NCBI GenBank assembly: GCA_026706385.1
Contig: JAPOYV010000040.1
Span: 1-64,000, forward strand
Direction: 5' to 3'
DNA length: 64,000 nucleotides
Origin: Gammaproteobacteria bacterium
Lineage (GTDB): Bacteria > Pseudomonadota > Gammaproteobacteria > Pseudomonadales > Azotimanducaceae
In this document: in pieces, positions 27,134 through 37,052 of the stretch
Layout: each line of letters starts with the position of its first letter
Numbering within the stretch: the stretch's first letter is position 1
Program-made: the position numbers and the translations under genes
Notes under the pieces: model-generated
The model's input: only the letters and a program-made list of their open reading frames with translations
What the model was told of the DNA's origin: nothing
Database searches by the model: none

Positions 27134-28191
27134 GCTTCGAGGCCGCCTTCGACGCGGCGGCGGCCAGATGCCAGGCCTTGACCCGGGACGAAGCCCGGCA
27201 CTTCGTGGACAAGGGCTACGTCGTCGTGCACGGATCGTTCTCCGAAACGTTCGCCGCGGAGGTCTGCCAATCCGCCTGGGATGAAATGCGCTGCGAGCAC
27301 GGCGTTGACGAGCATGATCCCGAGACATGGAGCAAGCCGTTCATGGGGGGCGGCAGGATCGGCTACATCCGGACCAAGGGTACCGATCGACGACTGGTGT
27401 TGAAGGCCGACGCGCCGCGAGCGTTCCAGGCGCAAGCCGACGCCATAGGCGGCGCCGACCGCCTGCCCGGGGACGGCGAGAACCTCGCCTGGCGGGACGC
27501 CGCGATCGGCAATCTCGGTCTGCCGGGCGGTCCCGAATGGTCGCCGCCGGGGCCGCGGCAGGCGGGCTGGCACAAGGACGGCTGGCACTTCCGCCACTTC
27601 CTCAACTCGCCGGAGCAGGGGCTCTTGACCGTGCCCATCTACTCCGACATCCAACCCAAGAGCGGCGGTACTTTCATCGCGTCCGATTCCATCCGCCCGG
27701 TGGCGGAGTTCCTCGCCGAACACCCGGCGGGGTTGCACCCGGACAGCGTGCAGGGGTCCGGCTACCTGATCCCGGGCTTGATCGAGCAGTGCACGGACTT
27801 TGAGGAACTCACGGGCGAACCAGGAGACATGGTGCTGCTGCACCCCTTCATGCTGCACCGGGTCAGCGTGAACCCCTCCCGGCGACCGCGCTTCATCGCC
27901 AACATGGCCCTGGTGCTCGCAGAGCCCATGCAGTTCAGCCGGCCCGCCGGCGAGACCTACTCCCTGGTCGAACTCGCAGTCCTCAAGGCATTGGGCACCG
28001 ACGACTTCGACTACCGCGCGACGAGACCCGCGCTTGCCTTCAAGCCGTTTCCGTTCCGAGACGAGGCCGAGGCGGAGCAGCAGCACGGTCTGCTACGAGC
28101 GGAGATGGTCGCCATGGCCGATCGAGGCACCGTGACCCCAGGCTGGGCTCCGGACTTCGGATACATGACGAATCGAGGCGTCGGCGACTGA
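27124..28191 (+). CDS. Phytanoyl-CoA dioxygenase family protein (PhyH)
   Basis: A 355-residue Fe(II)/2-oxoglutarate-dependent oxygenase. The iron facial triad is visible as H-K-D within G-W-H-K-D-G-W-H-F and the distal His in L-H-P-F-M-L-H-R-V. An Arg a few residues later (N-P-S-R-R-P-R) would hold 2-oxoglutarate. It hydroxylates an unactivated carbon of an unknown substrate. It overlaps the tannase gene, so the two are co-translated and may act on the same class of compound. Two more PhyH genes occur at 46.7-48.9 kb. Confidence 0.88.
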   Translation: MPLSFEAAFDAAAARCQALTRDEARHFVDKGYVVVHGSFSETFAAEVCQSAWDEMRCEHGVDEHDPETWSKPFMGGGRIGYIRTKGTDRRLVLKADAPRAFQAQADAIGGADRLPGDGENLAWRDAAIGNLGLPGGPEWSPPGPRQAGWHKDGWHFRHFLNSPEQGLLTVPIYSDIQPKSGGTFIASDSIRPVAEFLAEHPAGLHPDSVQGSGYLIPGLIEQCTDFEELTGEPGDMVLLHPFMLHRVSVNPSRRPRFIANMALVLAEPMQFSRPAGETYSLVELAVLKALGTDDFDYRATRPALAFKPFPFRDEAEAEQQHGLLRAEMVAMADRGTVTPGWAPDFGYMTNRGVGD

Positions 28192-28222
28192 ATGGTGCGC
28201 AGGCGCTTCCCGCTCCCTATGA

Positions 28223-28864
28223 CTAGCCCGGCAATCGCTGCCTGAGTTCCGCGAGCTCCTTCTCGACCGCCGCGAGGCGCGCCTCGAGTTCACCCAGGGT
28301 CGAGCGTCGCGGGCTGGCTGCCGCCGGCTCCTCCGCCGGCGCCGATTCGATGTGCCCTGAGAACAGGTGCATGTATTCGTGGTCACGCCGGCCAGGGACG
28401 CGCGCGAGGCGGGCGGCCACGGCGCCGCCGCCCTCGCGGTCGACTGCCATCAACCCGCGCAAGGTGTCGGCGACGGCCATATTGTCTTCGAAGACGTGCA
28501 GGCGCGCCGTACGCGTGCGCAACTCGCCGGGCGTCTGCGCGCCGCGCAGGAGCAGCAGACACACGACGGCGTACTCCGCCTCGCTGAACTGGTAGTCGCT
28601 GAAGGCCGTGTTGCAGAACCGCTGGCTGTACTTGACCACGCCCGTCCTGAAGTTCTCCTCGCTCGTCACGAAACCCCGGTCTTCGAGCGCGCGAGCCGTC
28701 CGTTGCACCGCTCCATGATCAAGCGAGAGTACCGGGTCGCGGCTCGACTTCTGATTGCAGGCCGCGGCAAGCGCGTTGAGGGTCAAGGGGCATTGGTCGG
28801 GCGTCGTTACGGCCTTTTCCATCAGGCTGCCGACAATGCGGATCTCGTTCTGGGACAGTTCCAT
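28223..28864 (-). CDS. YceH family protein (UPF0502/DUF480)
   Basis: A 213-residue protein of tandem winged-helix domains. The hallmark opening L-S-Q-N-E-I-R-I-V-G-S-L-M-E-K followed by T-T-P-D-Q-C-P-L-T-L-N-A-L is clear. A second winged helix contains Y-A-V-V-C-L-L-L-L-R-G-A-Q-T-P-G-E-L-R. The C-terminus ends in a short coiled coil (residues about 190-210). I start at 28864, since the family begins within three residues of M-E-L-S-Q-N-E; upstream residues of the open frame look non-coding. Function is unknown, with weak links to stress and virulence regulation. Confidence 0.9.
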   Translation of the reverse strand: MELSQNEIRIVGSLMEKAVTTPDQCPLTLNALAAACNQKSSRDPVLSLDHGAVQRTARALEDRGFVTSEENFRTGVVKYSQRFCNTAFSDYQFSEAEYAVVCLLLLRGAQTPGELRTRTARLHVFEDNMAVADTLRGLMAVDREGGGAVAARLARVPGRRDHEYMHLFSGHIESAPAEEPAAASPRRSTLGELEARLAAVEKELAELRQRLPG

Positions 28865-28938
28865 GGTCACGCGGGGCGGTCGAAGCATCGGACGGCTGGC
28901 GCCGTTGGCCCCGATCCGTATCGCCTTGTGCGACGCGC

Positions 28939-30141
28939 TTACGTCGTCGTGGCGACCCTCAGCGGCATCGAGTAGGACTTCAACTCGTGCACGAAGTCGC
29001 GCAGCGCCTGGATGCCGGTTTCCTCCGCCGACGCGCACCAGTCCCTGAACGCCTTGAGGAGGTCGTCGCCGTTGCCGCTGCGCTTCGCCCAGACCGCGTT
29101 CAGTTCCAGCCGCTTCTCGTAGATGGTCTTCAGGATCGGGCTCGATTCGACGATGGCGTTGATGTCGTGCCGGTCGCGTTCGCGGACGATGGTGTCGTCA
29201 CGGCAGAGGACGCTCCGCGCGCGTCGCAGCAGACGCCGGGCCGACGCGTCGGCCCGACGCACTTCCTGCTTGGCAAGGGGTTTGACGACGCTCTCCGCGT
29301 AGCGGGACATGATGCGGAAGCGATCGTTGAGCGCGGCCCAGACGGTGTCCATGTCGATCTGCGCCTTGCCTTGCACGCGGGTCACCACCGGCCCCGTGGA
29401 ACGGGCCTTGGCCCAGCCGCACAACTCGAAGAGGCGGATCCATGCCCAGCCGATGTCGAATTCCCAGCGCTTCACCGACAGCTTCGCGGAGTTCGGATAG
29501 GTGTGGTGGTTGTTGTGCAGTTCCTCGCCGCCGATGAGGATGCCCCAGGGCACGATGTTGGTGGCCGCGTCCGCGGTCTCGAAGTTGCGATAGCCGGTGT
29601 GGTGGCAAACGCCGTTGATCACGCCGGCTGCGAGGATCGGAATCCACAGCATCTGGATCCCCCAGATGATGATGCCGATGCTGCCGAACAGCGCGATGTC
29701 GACCATCGCCATGATGCCGATGCCGAGATACGGATGCGCTACCGCAACCTTGCGCTCGAACCAGTCGTCCGGTGTGCCCTTGCCGTACTTGGCAAGGGTC
29801 TCCGGCGTGCTGCCGGCGCGGTAGTACTCCGTGCCCTTCCAGAAGATCTCCTGCAAACCGTGAACCTGGGGACTGTGCGGATCGTCCTCGGTCTCCGTGG
29901 TGGCGTGGTGCTTGCGATGCACAGCCGTCCACTCCTTGGTGATCATGCCCGTCGTCAGCCACAGCCACACGCGGAACACCATGGCCAGCGCCGGGCTCAA
30001 GTCCAACGAACGGTGCGCGGAATGGCGGTGAAGGTACACGGTGACCGCGACGATCGTGCCGTGGGTGACGGCCAAGGTGTACGCCACTATCGCCCACGGA
30101 GAGAGCCCGATCGCGCCGTACCACCAGTCGATCACGTTCAA
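28939..30141 (-). CDS. Acyl-CoA/fatty-acid desaturase (membrane di-iron)
   Basis: A roughly 400-residue membrane enzyme that introduces a double bond into acyl chains (delta-9 type). All three histidine boxes are present: H-R-H-S-A-H, H-R-K-H-H-A and H-N-N-H-H-T, interleaved with hydrophobic helices. The C-terminal 150 residues are an extra basic, helical cytosolic extension not needed for the core. The start is uncertain: a TTG at 30141 has a GAGGGGGG site upstream and gives a natural N-terminus (N-V-I-D-W-W-Y-G); an in-frame ATG at 30213 would add 24 unlikely residues. It would tune membrane fluidity. Confidence 0.9.
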   Translation of the reverse strand: MNVIDWWYGAIGLSPWAIVAYTLAVTHGTIVAVTVYLHRHSAHRSLDLSPALAMVFRVWLWLTTGMITKEWTAVHRKHHATTETEDDPHSPQVHGLQEIFWKGTEYYRAGSTPETLAKYGKGTPDDWFERKVAVAHPYLGIGIMAMVDIALFGSIGIIIWGIQMLWIPILAAGVINGVCHHTGYRNFETADAATNIVPWGILIGGEELHNNHHTYPNSAKLSVKRWEFDIGWAWIRLFELCGWAKARSTGPVVTRVQGKAQIDMDTVWAALNDRFRIMSRYAESVVKPLAKQEVRRADASARRLLRRARSVLCRDDTIVRERDRHDINAIVESSPILKTIYEKRLELNAVWAKRSGNGDDLLKAFRDWCASAEETGIQALRDFVHELKSYSMPLRVATTT

Positions 30142-30376
30142 GAGTCGTCCCCCCTCACCGCTGCCGGAGCGGTCTACTGCAGCCGCGCATTCTGTCAATC
30201 GCGCGAGTGTCAACGCAAGCCAAGTGAAACGAGCTGTCTTGCCTTTGGCTTGAGACCGCTCGCTTCACGCCTTCCCACTGTTCCGGCTCGGCCTCCCTGC
30301 AAAGATCATGCGACGTGACCGCTACCGCCTCGCCGACACAGACTCTTGAGCCTTGGCCGCACCATAATGCGTCGTC

Positions 30377-32122
30377 ATGGAAAATGCGAGCGCGAAATCC
30401 AAGCCGCCGCTGGCCACGCTGCAGACGGCCGACGTCGCCTTCGATGGCGAGCGCTGCGTATCGCAACGCTTCGGCGATATCTACTTCTCCGCCGATGGCC
30501 CCGACGAGGTCCGTCGCGTATTCCTCGCCCCGGCTGCAGTGGCCGAGCGGGCCCAGGCGAGCGACCGACGCTTCACGATCACGGAACTCGGGTTCGGCAC
30601 GGGACTCAATCTCGTGGTCGCTGCCGGGGCCACGCGCGCACGCCTGCATTTCGTGTCGTTCGAACGCCACCCGCTGTCACACGCCGACCTGGCGCGCGCG
30701 CTCAGCCCCTGGCGGCACGACTACCCGCTCGTCGACCCCCTGATCGCGGCCTACCCGCCTCCCGTGCGGGGCTGGCATCGCCGGTTTTTCGACTCCGGCC
30801 GCGTTCAGCTCTCCGTGTTCTTCGGCGATGTCGGCGACGGATTGGCCGACCTCAGGCAACAGCAGCGGCGCGGTGTGGACGCGTGGTTCCTCGACGGCTT
30901 CGCGCCGAAGCGCAACCCCGACATGTGGCGCGTTGCGCTGTTCGCCGACATCGCCGCCTTGAGCGCGCCCGGCGCCACCGCGACGACTTTCTCCGCTGCC
31001 GGCGAAGTCCGCCGCCGCCTCGCTGCGCACGGCTTCACGGTGCGCCGGGTCGATCAGCGCCCCCACAAGCGGCACAGCACGGCTGCGGTCTTCTCGGGCA
31101 CCGGCCGCACCTTCCGGGCGCCACGCGAGGCGGTCGTCGTCGGCGCAGGCTTGGCCGGCGCCGCGACCGCGCGCTGCCTTGTCGACAAAGGCATCGCGGC
31201 TACGCTTCTCGACAGGGGTGAAGGCGTGGCCAGCGGCGCTTCCGCGATCCCGGCCGCGGTCCTGCACCCGCGCCTGCTGCCCGCAGCTTCGGTCGAGGCC
31301 CTCTACCGGCTGCAGGCATTCCTCCACGCCGCGGCGTGGTTGCCCGACCGCGCCGGCGTCGCCGCGACGGGGGTCTTGCAGGTCGCCGGTAAGAGCGAGC
31401 ACCCCTCGCGATTGCGCAGTGTCGCCGCGGTCACACCAGAAGAGATCGCGGCTTACACGGACCCCCATGCGGCGTCCGACCTTGCGGGTACGTCCGTTCG
31501 CGCGCCCGGTTTGTTCTTCCCCGGCGCATCGATGATCAACGGCAAGGCACTTGCCCTGGACCTCGCGAACGATCCGAACATCGCGGTCCTGCCGGACCTG
31601 GACCCACCACCGGGTACGACCGTCATTCGGGCCACCGGCGCAGATGTGACCGGATTCCCCCACCTCGAGGTGCGCGCGGTCGCAGGACAGCTCGATCGCT
31701 TCCCCTGCGACCGGTCGCCGCGGCTGCCGATCGTCGGGGACGGCGTCATTGTCCCGGATACGGCTTCGGTTTGGACCGGTGCGACCTACGAATACAGACC
31801 TTGGAACCCCGACCGCGCCAGCCAGGCAAACGCGGCGCGTTACGCGGGATTCTTCGGTACCGAGCCCGGCCCCCCGCTGAACCGCTTTCGCGGCACCCGG
31901 GCCGTGACATCGGACCGCCTGCCCGTCATCGGCGCCGATGGAGACGCTTGGTTCAACCTCGGCCACGGTTCCCACGGCACCATCACGGCGATCTTCGGTG
32001 CCGAGATCGTCGCCAGCGCCGTGAACGGCGAACTGGCACCGGCGACGTGCGACATCCGTGCGCTCCTCGAACCGGCGCGGTTCCGCGCGCGTCAGTTGCG
32101 CCGCCCGAACCCTTTCCGCTGA
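30377..32122 (+). CDS. mnmC: Bifunctional tRNA 5-methylaminomethyl-2-thiouridine biosynthesis protein MnmC
   Basis: Performs the last two steps of mnm5s2U34 formation in tRNA wobble positions. Residues about 1-225 are the SAM-dependent methyltransferase domain (MnmC2; G-F-G-T-G-L-N at about 76-82, F-L-D-G-F-A-P-K-R-N-P near 172-182). Residues about 250-575 are the FAD oxidoreductase domain (MnmC1) starting V-V-G-A-G-L-A-G-A-A-T-A-R and ending with H-G-S-H-G-T. At 581 residues it is shorter than E. coli MnmC (668), mostly in linkers. It stands alone, with 235 bases upstream and a hairpin after the stop. Confidence 0.92.
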   Translation: MENASAKSKPPLATLQTADVAFDGERCVSQRFGDIYFSADGPDEVRRVFLAPAAVAERAQASDRRFTITELGFGTGLNLVVAAGATRARLHFVSFERHPLSHADLARALSPWRHDYPLVDPLIAAYPPPVRGWHRRFFDSGRVQLSVFFGDVGDGLADLRQQQRRGVDAWFLDGFAPKRNPDMWRVALFADIAALSAPGATATTFSAAGEVRRRLAAHGFTVRRVDQRPHKRHSTAAVFSGTGRTFRAPREAVVVGAGLAGAATARCLVDKGIAATLLDRGEGVASGASAIPAAVLHPRLLPAASVEALYRLQAFLHAAAWLPDRAGVAATGVLQVAGKSEHPSRLRSVAAVTPEEIAAYTDPHAASDLAGTSVRAPGLFFPGASMINGKALALDLANDPNIAVLPDLDPPPGTTVIRATGADVTGFPHLEVRAVAGQLDRFPCDRSPRLPIVGDGVIVPDTASVWTGATYEYRPWNPDRASQANAARYAGFFGTEPGPPLNRFRGTRAVTSDRLPVIGADGDAWFNLGHGSHGTITAIFGAEIVASAVNGELAPATCDIRALLEPARFRARQLRRPNPFR

Positions 32123-32139
32123 GCCCTCAGCCGGGGAGC

Positions 32140-32157
32140 GCGAGGGGGACCCCTCGC
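32140..32157. terminator. Stem-loop between convergent mnmC and HIT genes
   Basis: GCGAGGG (32140-32146), loop GGAC, CCCTCGC (32151-32157): a perfect 7-bp stem between the two convergent stop codons. The following bases are A-rich on the plus strand, so there is no T-tract for mnmC. It is probably a shared 3' structure rather than a strong terminator. Confidence 0.4.
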
Positions 32158-32176
32158 AAGAAAAGAGCCGCTCGCG

Positions 32177-32593
32177 TTAGCTCGGCGAGATCCGCAACAT
32201 GTCGCGCAGCATGGCCGCGCGTTGCGTCACGACGCCAAGGTCCGGATCCTCGACCACGCCCGCGTTCCACACCGGCCCCGGCCAAGCCGCGTCCGTGGCA
32301 TAGCGCCCGATGACGTGCACATGCAGTTGCGGCACCTGGTTGCCGAGGGCGGCGACGTTGATCTTCTCCGCGGCGAAGGCGTCCACCAATGCGCGTGACA
32401 CGTGGCCTACCTCGTCGAACAGCGTGAGGGCCTCCTCCCGCGGCAGGTCGTGGAAATCCCGCGCACCCGCGATCCGCGGCACGAGAATCGTCCACGGGAA
32501 GCGGTGGTCGCGCATCAGCAGAATTCGGCACAGGGTCATGTCGCCTAGGACTTCGCAGTCCGCGGCGAGCTTTTCGTGCAGTGCGAACGTCAT
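32177..32593 (-). CDS. HIT-family nucleotide-binding protein
   Basis: A 138-residue member of the histidine-triad superfamily, which hydrolyses or transfers nucleotides from phosphoramidate- or adenylate-type substrates. The triad reads Q-L-H-V-H-V-I-G-R, with Ile in the third His position, as in the proteobacterial subgroup that continues with W-P-G-P-V-W. I start at the ATG at 32593, preceded by AGGAG; the frame is open further upstream but without signal. It lies just downstream of the DUF3604 gene on the same strand with 13 bases between. Substrate unknown. Confidence 0.82.
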   Translation of the reverse strand: MTFALHEKLAADCEVLGDMTLCRILLMRDHRFPWTILVPRIAGARDFHDLPREEALTLFDEVGHVSRALVDAFAAEKINVAALGNQVPQLHVHVIGRYATDAAWPGPVWNAGVVEDPDLGVVTQRAAMLRDMLRISPS

Positions 32594-32606
32594 CGCCACT
32601 CCTGTC

Positions 32607-35147
32607 TCATCGGGGCGGATAGCCGCCGACCCAGACCGGGCTCGACCATGCGATCGCGTCGTTGGCCTGGACGACGCGGACATAGTAGTAGTCGCCCTGG
32701 GTTTGCCCCTGGTCTTCGACTTCGAAACTCATGTCGGTCTCGCCGTCCGCCACGATCCGGCGCAAGGCCACGGTGTCGGCATACCCGTCGAAGTCCAGGG
32801 TACGCGTGACTGCGCCTTGCTCAAGCTCGCGCAGCGGCAGCACGACTTCGGCAGCCGGGACGTTTCGGTGGTAGCGGAAGCGCGGCGGACCGCCGCCGAA
32901 TTCCGGCGCCTCGCGCAAGCGAAGGGTCAGCGATGCCGGCCGGCGGACGTCCTCAAGCTTGAGCTTGATGGCGCTGGTGCCACCCCGGGTGTGGGTGCGG
33001 AAGGCGACGCTCGAACCGTCGGTCAAGTCCACGCCTTGCGTCTCCCTGTTGGCGAAATTCATGGCCTCCGCGCTCACCACCGTCGCGCCTTCGACGTCGA
33101 TCTCGCCCCACCACCACCGCCAACCGCGCGGGTTGTCCTGGCGGTGGAAGGGAACGGACGGCGACTCGAACGTGAGCATGAACTCACCACCTGCCATGTT
33201 GCGGCCGGCGGTGTCGGTCAGGTAGTCGTGCTGCCAGATCGCAGCACCGTTCTTGATCACGGTGACGCTCGCGATCGGGGCCGTGCCGATGACGCGACCG
33301 GTGATGCGCCGCTCCTCGGCGAACGCCGTGCGCGTGCCCATCTCCGCATCGTTGACCGCGACATCAAGGATCATGCGCTCGCCGGTCGTGGCGTAGGTTG
33401 CCCGGTCGCGCATGGCGTCGAAGAGCGCATCGCGCGTCAGCGTGCTCGCGCGCAAGGCCCCCAGACCGCCGCGCTGGGCCAAGCCGCCGCGTCTCGGTGC
33501 GGTGTAGCCCGGCTGGCTCAAGTGATCGTCGCTGGCCGCGATGAAGCCGACCTGATGGCCCTGGGCCAGGTAGCGGCGGCCGAACCACTCGAAGGTGCCG
33601 TGCTGGGACATGATCTCCACCAAAGGTTCAAGGGCTGGGTCGCTCAAGCGGTAGTCGCCCGCCTGGTGGGCGTGGGGGATCACCACCACGTCTTCGGGTT
33701 CGTGGTGGGCCCGCAAGCCCTGGTAAAGCCCCGACAGCGTGCCGAACTCCTTGCCCGGAATCCGGCGGCGCCCGTCTGCGGTGCGAAAGAGCACGTTGTG
33801 GTGGCCGCCCTGGACGTTCTGGATCGTCCATTCGTAGCCGAGAAAGGCGACGAACTCCCCCTCACGCGAGAATCGACCTACGTTGTCGATGAGTACGTTC
33901 CATTCGTAGTCGTCCGTCCAGATGTCGTGTTCCGAGTGCACGACGTAATCGAGGCCCGCATCGTCCCGCGCCCATGTCATGAACCGCTCCGCGGTGCCGA
34001 CGCCTTCGGCGAAACCCGAGTGACCATGCGTATCGCCCCAGTAGACGCGCCGCCGAGGCTCATCCTCGACCAGCACGGGATTCGCGGTCCCTGTCACGGC
34101 GCCATCCAACGACCGAATCGAGAAACGGTAGACGCCGGGCGCGTCGAAGCGGACGTTGGGCAGGGTGACCAGGTTGCCGCCGGGTGGAATCTCGGCCAGG
34201 AGTTCGCCATTGACCAGCACATGCCACCCGGGAATCGGACCCGTTGCGCGGTTGTAGAACCGGTCCTCCGCGCGCACCGTCAACGTGAACGCCTCGCCCG
34301 TCGCCACCACGGAGGGCGCGAAGCCGTGGACGCCGGCGACTTCGCCACCGACGACCACGATCGGCTGGATGGGGAGGCTCACGGGCAGGTCGGAACCGTC
34401 GAAGTCGACGTAGAGCGGCAACGGCATGCGATCGCTCGAGAAGTTGGGCATCAACAAGCCCCGCGAACCGCCGGTCGTATCCCCGTACGTGATCGTCACC
34501 GTGTCGCCCTCGGTCAACCTCCCCGAAGTGACCCGGAAAACCAGGGTATCGGTGGCTCCGCGGAAGCCGCCGTGCATGCCGGACATCGGCAACGCCGACC
34601 GGGAAAACCGCACATTCGCCTTGGACGACGCGACGGAGATGTAGTTATCCGCCGTCTCGTCGTCCGTCTGGAAGCCGCCGAAGCCGGTCATGAACTGGCG
34701 AGCGACGATGAAGCCGCCGCCCGGCTCGATGTCCTTCGTGCCGACCGTGTAGGTCTGGCGAATGGTCGCGAAGCTCCGCGCCTCGAACGGGCCGGTTTCG
34801 GCGACCAGCGTGCCGAGAGCATCGAGGTTGTCGTCGAGCAGTCTCAGTTCCGCGATCATCGCGTCGAGGCTTGCGATCCGGTTGGCGCGATCCGGGTAGG
34901 CCAAAACTCCCGACGCCACGGAGGTTGCGTTGACCGGCACATAGCGGCCGCTCAAGGAGTACGCATTCACCCAGTCCCAAAGGGTCGCGGCCCGAGCCTG
35001 GGCGTTCGCGCGATTGCTCGGAATCTGGGCTACGTCGGCCTTCAGCGCCTCCACGCGTGCGCGCAGGTCCTCGTCCAGGTAGTCCGCCGTCGCCGTCCAC
35101 GCCAGGCATGCGGCCAGCGTGGCGAAGAGGCGCCGCTTGGCGCTCAC
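32607..35147 (-). CDS. DUF3604 domain protein, secreted PHP-like metallohydrolase
   Basis: An 846-residue protein with a signal peptide (about residues 1-21). The DUF3604 core in the second half has Y-W-G-D-T-H-G-H-S (metal-binding His residues), V-V-H-S-E-H-D and later V-I-P-H-A-H-Q and A-A-S-D-D-H, resembling PHP/amidohydrolase metal sites. The first roughly 350 residues contain predicted beta-sandwich modules. Members are probably extracytoplasmic phosphoesterases or hydrolases of unknown substrate. It overlaps the M3 peptidase gene upstream by four bases and is followed closely by the HIT gene. The nearby DUF5916 protein suggests a shared scavenging task. Confidence 0.87.
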   Translation of the reverse strand: MSAKRRLFATLAACLAWTATADYLDEDLRARVEALKADVAQIPSNRANAQARAATLWDWVNAYSLSGRYVPVNATSVASGVLAYPDRANRIASLDAMIAELRLLDDNLDALGTLVAETGPFEARSFATIRQTYTVGTKDIEPGGGFIVARQFMTGFGGFQTDDETADNYISVASSKANVRFSRSALPMSGMHGGFRGATDTLVFRVTSGRLTEGDTVTITYGDTTGGSRGLLMPNFSSDRMPLPLYVDFDGSDLPVSLPIQPIVVVGGEVAGVHGFAPSVVATGEAFTLTVRAEDRFYNRATGPIPGWHVLVNGELLAEIPPGGNLVTLPNVRFDAPGVYRFSIRSLDGAVTGTANPVLVEDEPRRRVYWGDTHGHSGFAEGVGTAERFMTWARDDAGLDYVVHSEHDIWTDDYEWNVLIDNVGRFSREGEFVAFLGYEWTIQNVQGGHHNVLFRTADGRRRIPGKEFGTLSGLYQGLRAHHEPEDVVVIPHAHQAGDYRLSDPALEPLVEIMSQHGTFEWFGRRYLAQGHQVGFIAASDDHLSQPGYTAPRRGGLAQRGGLGALRASTLTRDALFDAMRDRATYATTGERMILDVAVNDAEMGTRTAFAEERRITGRVIGTAPIASVTVIKNGAAIWQHDYLTDTAGRNMAGGEFMLTFESPSVPFHRQDNPRGWRWWWGEIDVEGATVVSAEAMNFANRETQGVDLTDGSSVAFRTHTRGGTSAIKLKLEDVRRPASLTLRLREAPEFGGGPPRFRYHRNVPAAEVVLPLRELEQGAVTRTLDFDGYADTVALRRIVADGETDMSFEVEDQGQTQGDYYYVRVVQANDAIAWSSPVWVGGYPPR

Positions 35148-36997
35148 GTACTCGATTCCACGAGGCGCTCGAAGTCGTCGACCCGCGGCGCGAGCGACTT
35201 GAGCGTTTCGCGCCAGAAGTCTGGCCGCGTGAGGTCCACGTCGAGGTGCTTGGCCGCCAGATCCTCGGTCGTCATGCGCCCCGTGTCACGCAAGAGCGCC
35301 CGGTACCGATCGAAGAAGCCGTCACCGAGTTGCGAGCGGCGCGCATAAAGCCCTTGGCTGAACAGGTAGCCGAAGAGATAGGGAAAGTTGTAGAAGCTCA
35401 AACCCGAGATGTAGAAGTGCAGCTTGTTGGCCCAGAACAGCGGATCCGGCTCGCTCAAGGCGTCGCCGTACCACTTCTCCCACGCCGCGCTCATCATGGC
35501 CTTCAACTCGTCCGGCCGGAGCGGCTTCTCAGTACGCGCCTCGTGGAAGTTGCGCTCGAACTCGAACCGGGTCGGGATGTTCAATACGAACGCAACGAGC
35601 GCGCTCGCCTCTTCCCAGGCGATCGGTAGCTCCTCTTGCGGGCCGTCCGCACGGTCACGCAGCGCGTCCCGGACGATCGTCTCGCCGAATGTGCTCGCCG
35701 TTTCCGCGATGGACATGCCGTAGCCGCGCTGACTTTCCGGCAGGTCGCGCATCACCCAGGCGTGGTAGGCATGGCCTAGTTCATGGGCCAGCGTGATGAC
35801 GTCGCTCGCCCCGCCGGTGTAGGTCATGTACACGCGCGGCGTGCGCGACTTGCGAAACCCCGTGCAGTAGGCGCCGGGTCGTTTGCGCGGTCCGACCGTG
35901 CCCTCGATCCAGCGCTTCCTGGCCATCATGCGGACGAAGTCACCCATCTCCGGCGCGACGGAGGAATAGCTCTCGGCAATCAGGTCGATCGCCTCGTCGT
36001 AGGGAATCGGTGCCGCGTCCGTGCCCGGCAACGCGGGGGCGGGCGCTCGTTGATCCCAGGGTCCGTAGCGGGCCTTGCCGTATGCCTTGGCCTGCAGTTT
36101 CGCCGCTCGCCGGGCGAGCGGCACGCCTTCCTCCGCAACGCTGATAAGCGTGTCGATGGTCTCCCGGCGAACGCGGTTCGCGTGCGCGGGCGCATCGAGA
36201 TAGTGCACGCCGTTCCCACGCCGTCGGCACATCGATAGCCGCCAGCCCGCGATGGCGTTGATGGCCGCCGCGCACGATTCGACGTGCTCGTCCCAGGTCG
36301 AATTGATCGCCCGCCAAGCCGTCTCGCGCAGATTGTCGTCCGGTCGGAGCATCAAGCCGCTCGCCGCCGCGATCCCCAAGGTCCGCGTCTCGTTGCCGAG
36401 CGCGACCTCGCATGCGAGTGAACCGGACAGTTGGTCGTAGAGTAGGCCCCAGGCGTTGATGCCGTCCTGGGCCAAGCTGTTCACCAACGTCTCCTGCTCC
36501 AAAGGCAGCAATTCATGGCGGCGCTTGCGTTGGTGTTCGACAGCGAACCGGCTCGGTGCGGTGGCGTCATGGTCGAGGTACGCCTCGACGACCTCGTCCG
36601 GTACGAGACTTAAGTATTGATCGCGCGGTTCGGTCGCATTCGCGAGGCGGCTTTCCACCGCCTGCAACCGCCCCTGCAAGTCCTGGGCAGCGGCGTCCTG
36701 GCTATCGACGCTCAAGCAACACGAGGCATACCCCGCCAAGTCGCCGGCGATGGTAGCCGCGCGTTCGATCAATCCGTGGATCGCACGTGCCGCCGAGACG
36801 GCGTCGGCGCTCGACTCGACCGATAACGTGGAGGCCCGGCCGAGGAGGGACGTCAGGGCGCCATTGTGGGTTTCGATGTCCGCGATCAGACCGGCCAAGA
36901 TAGAGAGATCGTCTTCGACCGCGGCCGGATACTCGCTGCTGAGATCCCAGCTCTGCCCTTCCACGGCCAACGTGGCGCCAACTTCCGAATCGCTCAT
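35144..36997 (-). CDS. M3B family oligoendopeptidase (PepF-like)
   Basis: A 617-residue zinc metallopeptidase that cuts short oligopeptides in the cytoplasm. The zinc motif is T-L-A-H-E-L-G-H-A-Y-H, with the third ligand Glu further on in M-S-I-A-E-T-A-S-T-F-G-E. An N-terminal helical M3 prodomain-like region precedes it. I start at the ATG at 36997 (M-S-D-S-E-V-G); the earlier ATG at 37033 adds 12 residues and lacks support. It overlaps the DUF3604 gene by four bases. The family match is strong; whether it belongs to the PepF or a related M3B clade is uncertain. Confidence 0.9.
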   Translation of the reverse strand: MSDSEVGATLAVEGQSWDLSSEYPAAVEDDLSILAGLIADIETHNGALTSLLGRASTLSVESSADAVSAARAIHGLIERAATIAGDLAGYASCCLSVDSQDAAAQDLQGRLQAVESRLANATEPRDQYLSLVPDEVVEAYLDHDATAPSRFAVEHQRKRRHELLPLEQETLVNSLAQDGINAWGLLYDQLSGSLACEVALGNETRTLGIAAASGLMLRPDDNLRETAWRAINSTWDEHVESCAAAINAIAGWRLSMCRRRGNGVHYLDAPAHANRVRRETIDTLISVAEEGVPLARRAAKLQAKAYGKARYGPWDQRAPAPALPGTDAAPIPYDEAIDLIAESYSSVAPEMGDFVRMMARKRWIEGTVGPRKRPGAYCTGFRKSRTPRVYMTYTGGASDVITLAHELGHAYHAWVMRDLPESQRGYGMSIAETASTFGETIVRDALRDRADGPQEELPIAWEEASALVAFVLNIPTRFEFERNFHEARTEKPLRPDELKAMMSAAWEKWYGDALSEPDPLFWANKLHFYISGLSFYNFPYLFGYLFSQGLYARRSQLGDGFFDRYRALLRDTGRMTTEDLAAKHLDVDLTRPDFWRETLKSLAPRVDDFERLVESST

Positions 36998-37052
36998 AGC
37001 CGTTTCCGCTGCTCGTGACCGACCATCGTACACCTGCGAATCACAACGCGGA

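Noticed and set aside
32310-35348. 1012-residue open frame on the plus strand
   Set aside because: Exact shadow of the DUF3604 gene with low-complexity composition and no motif.
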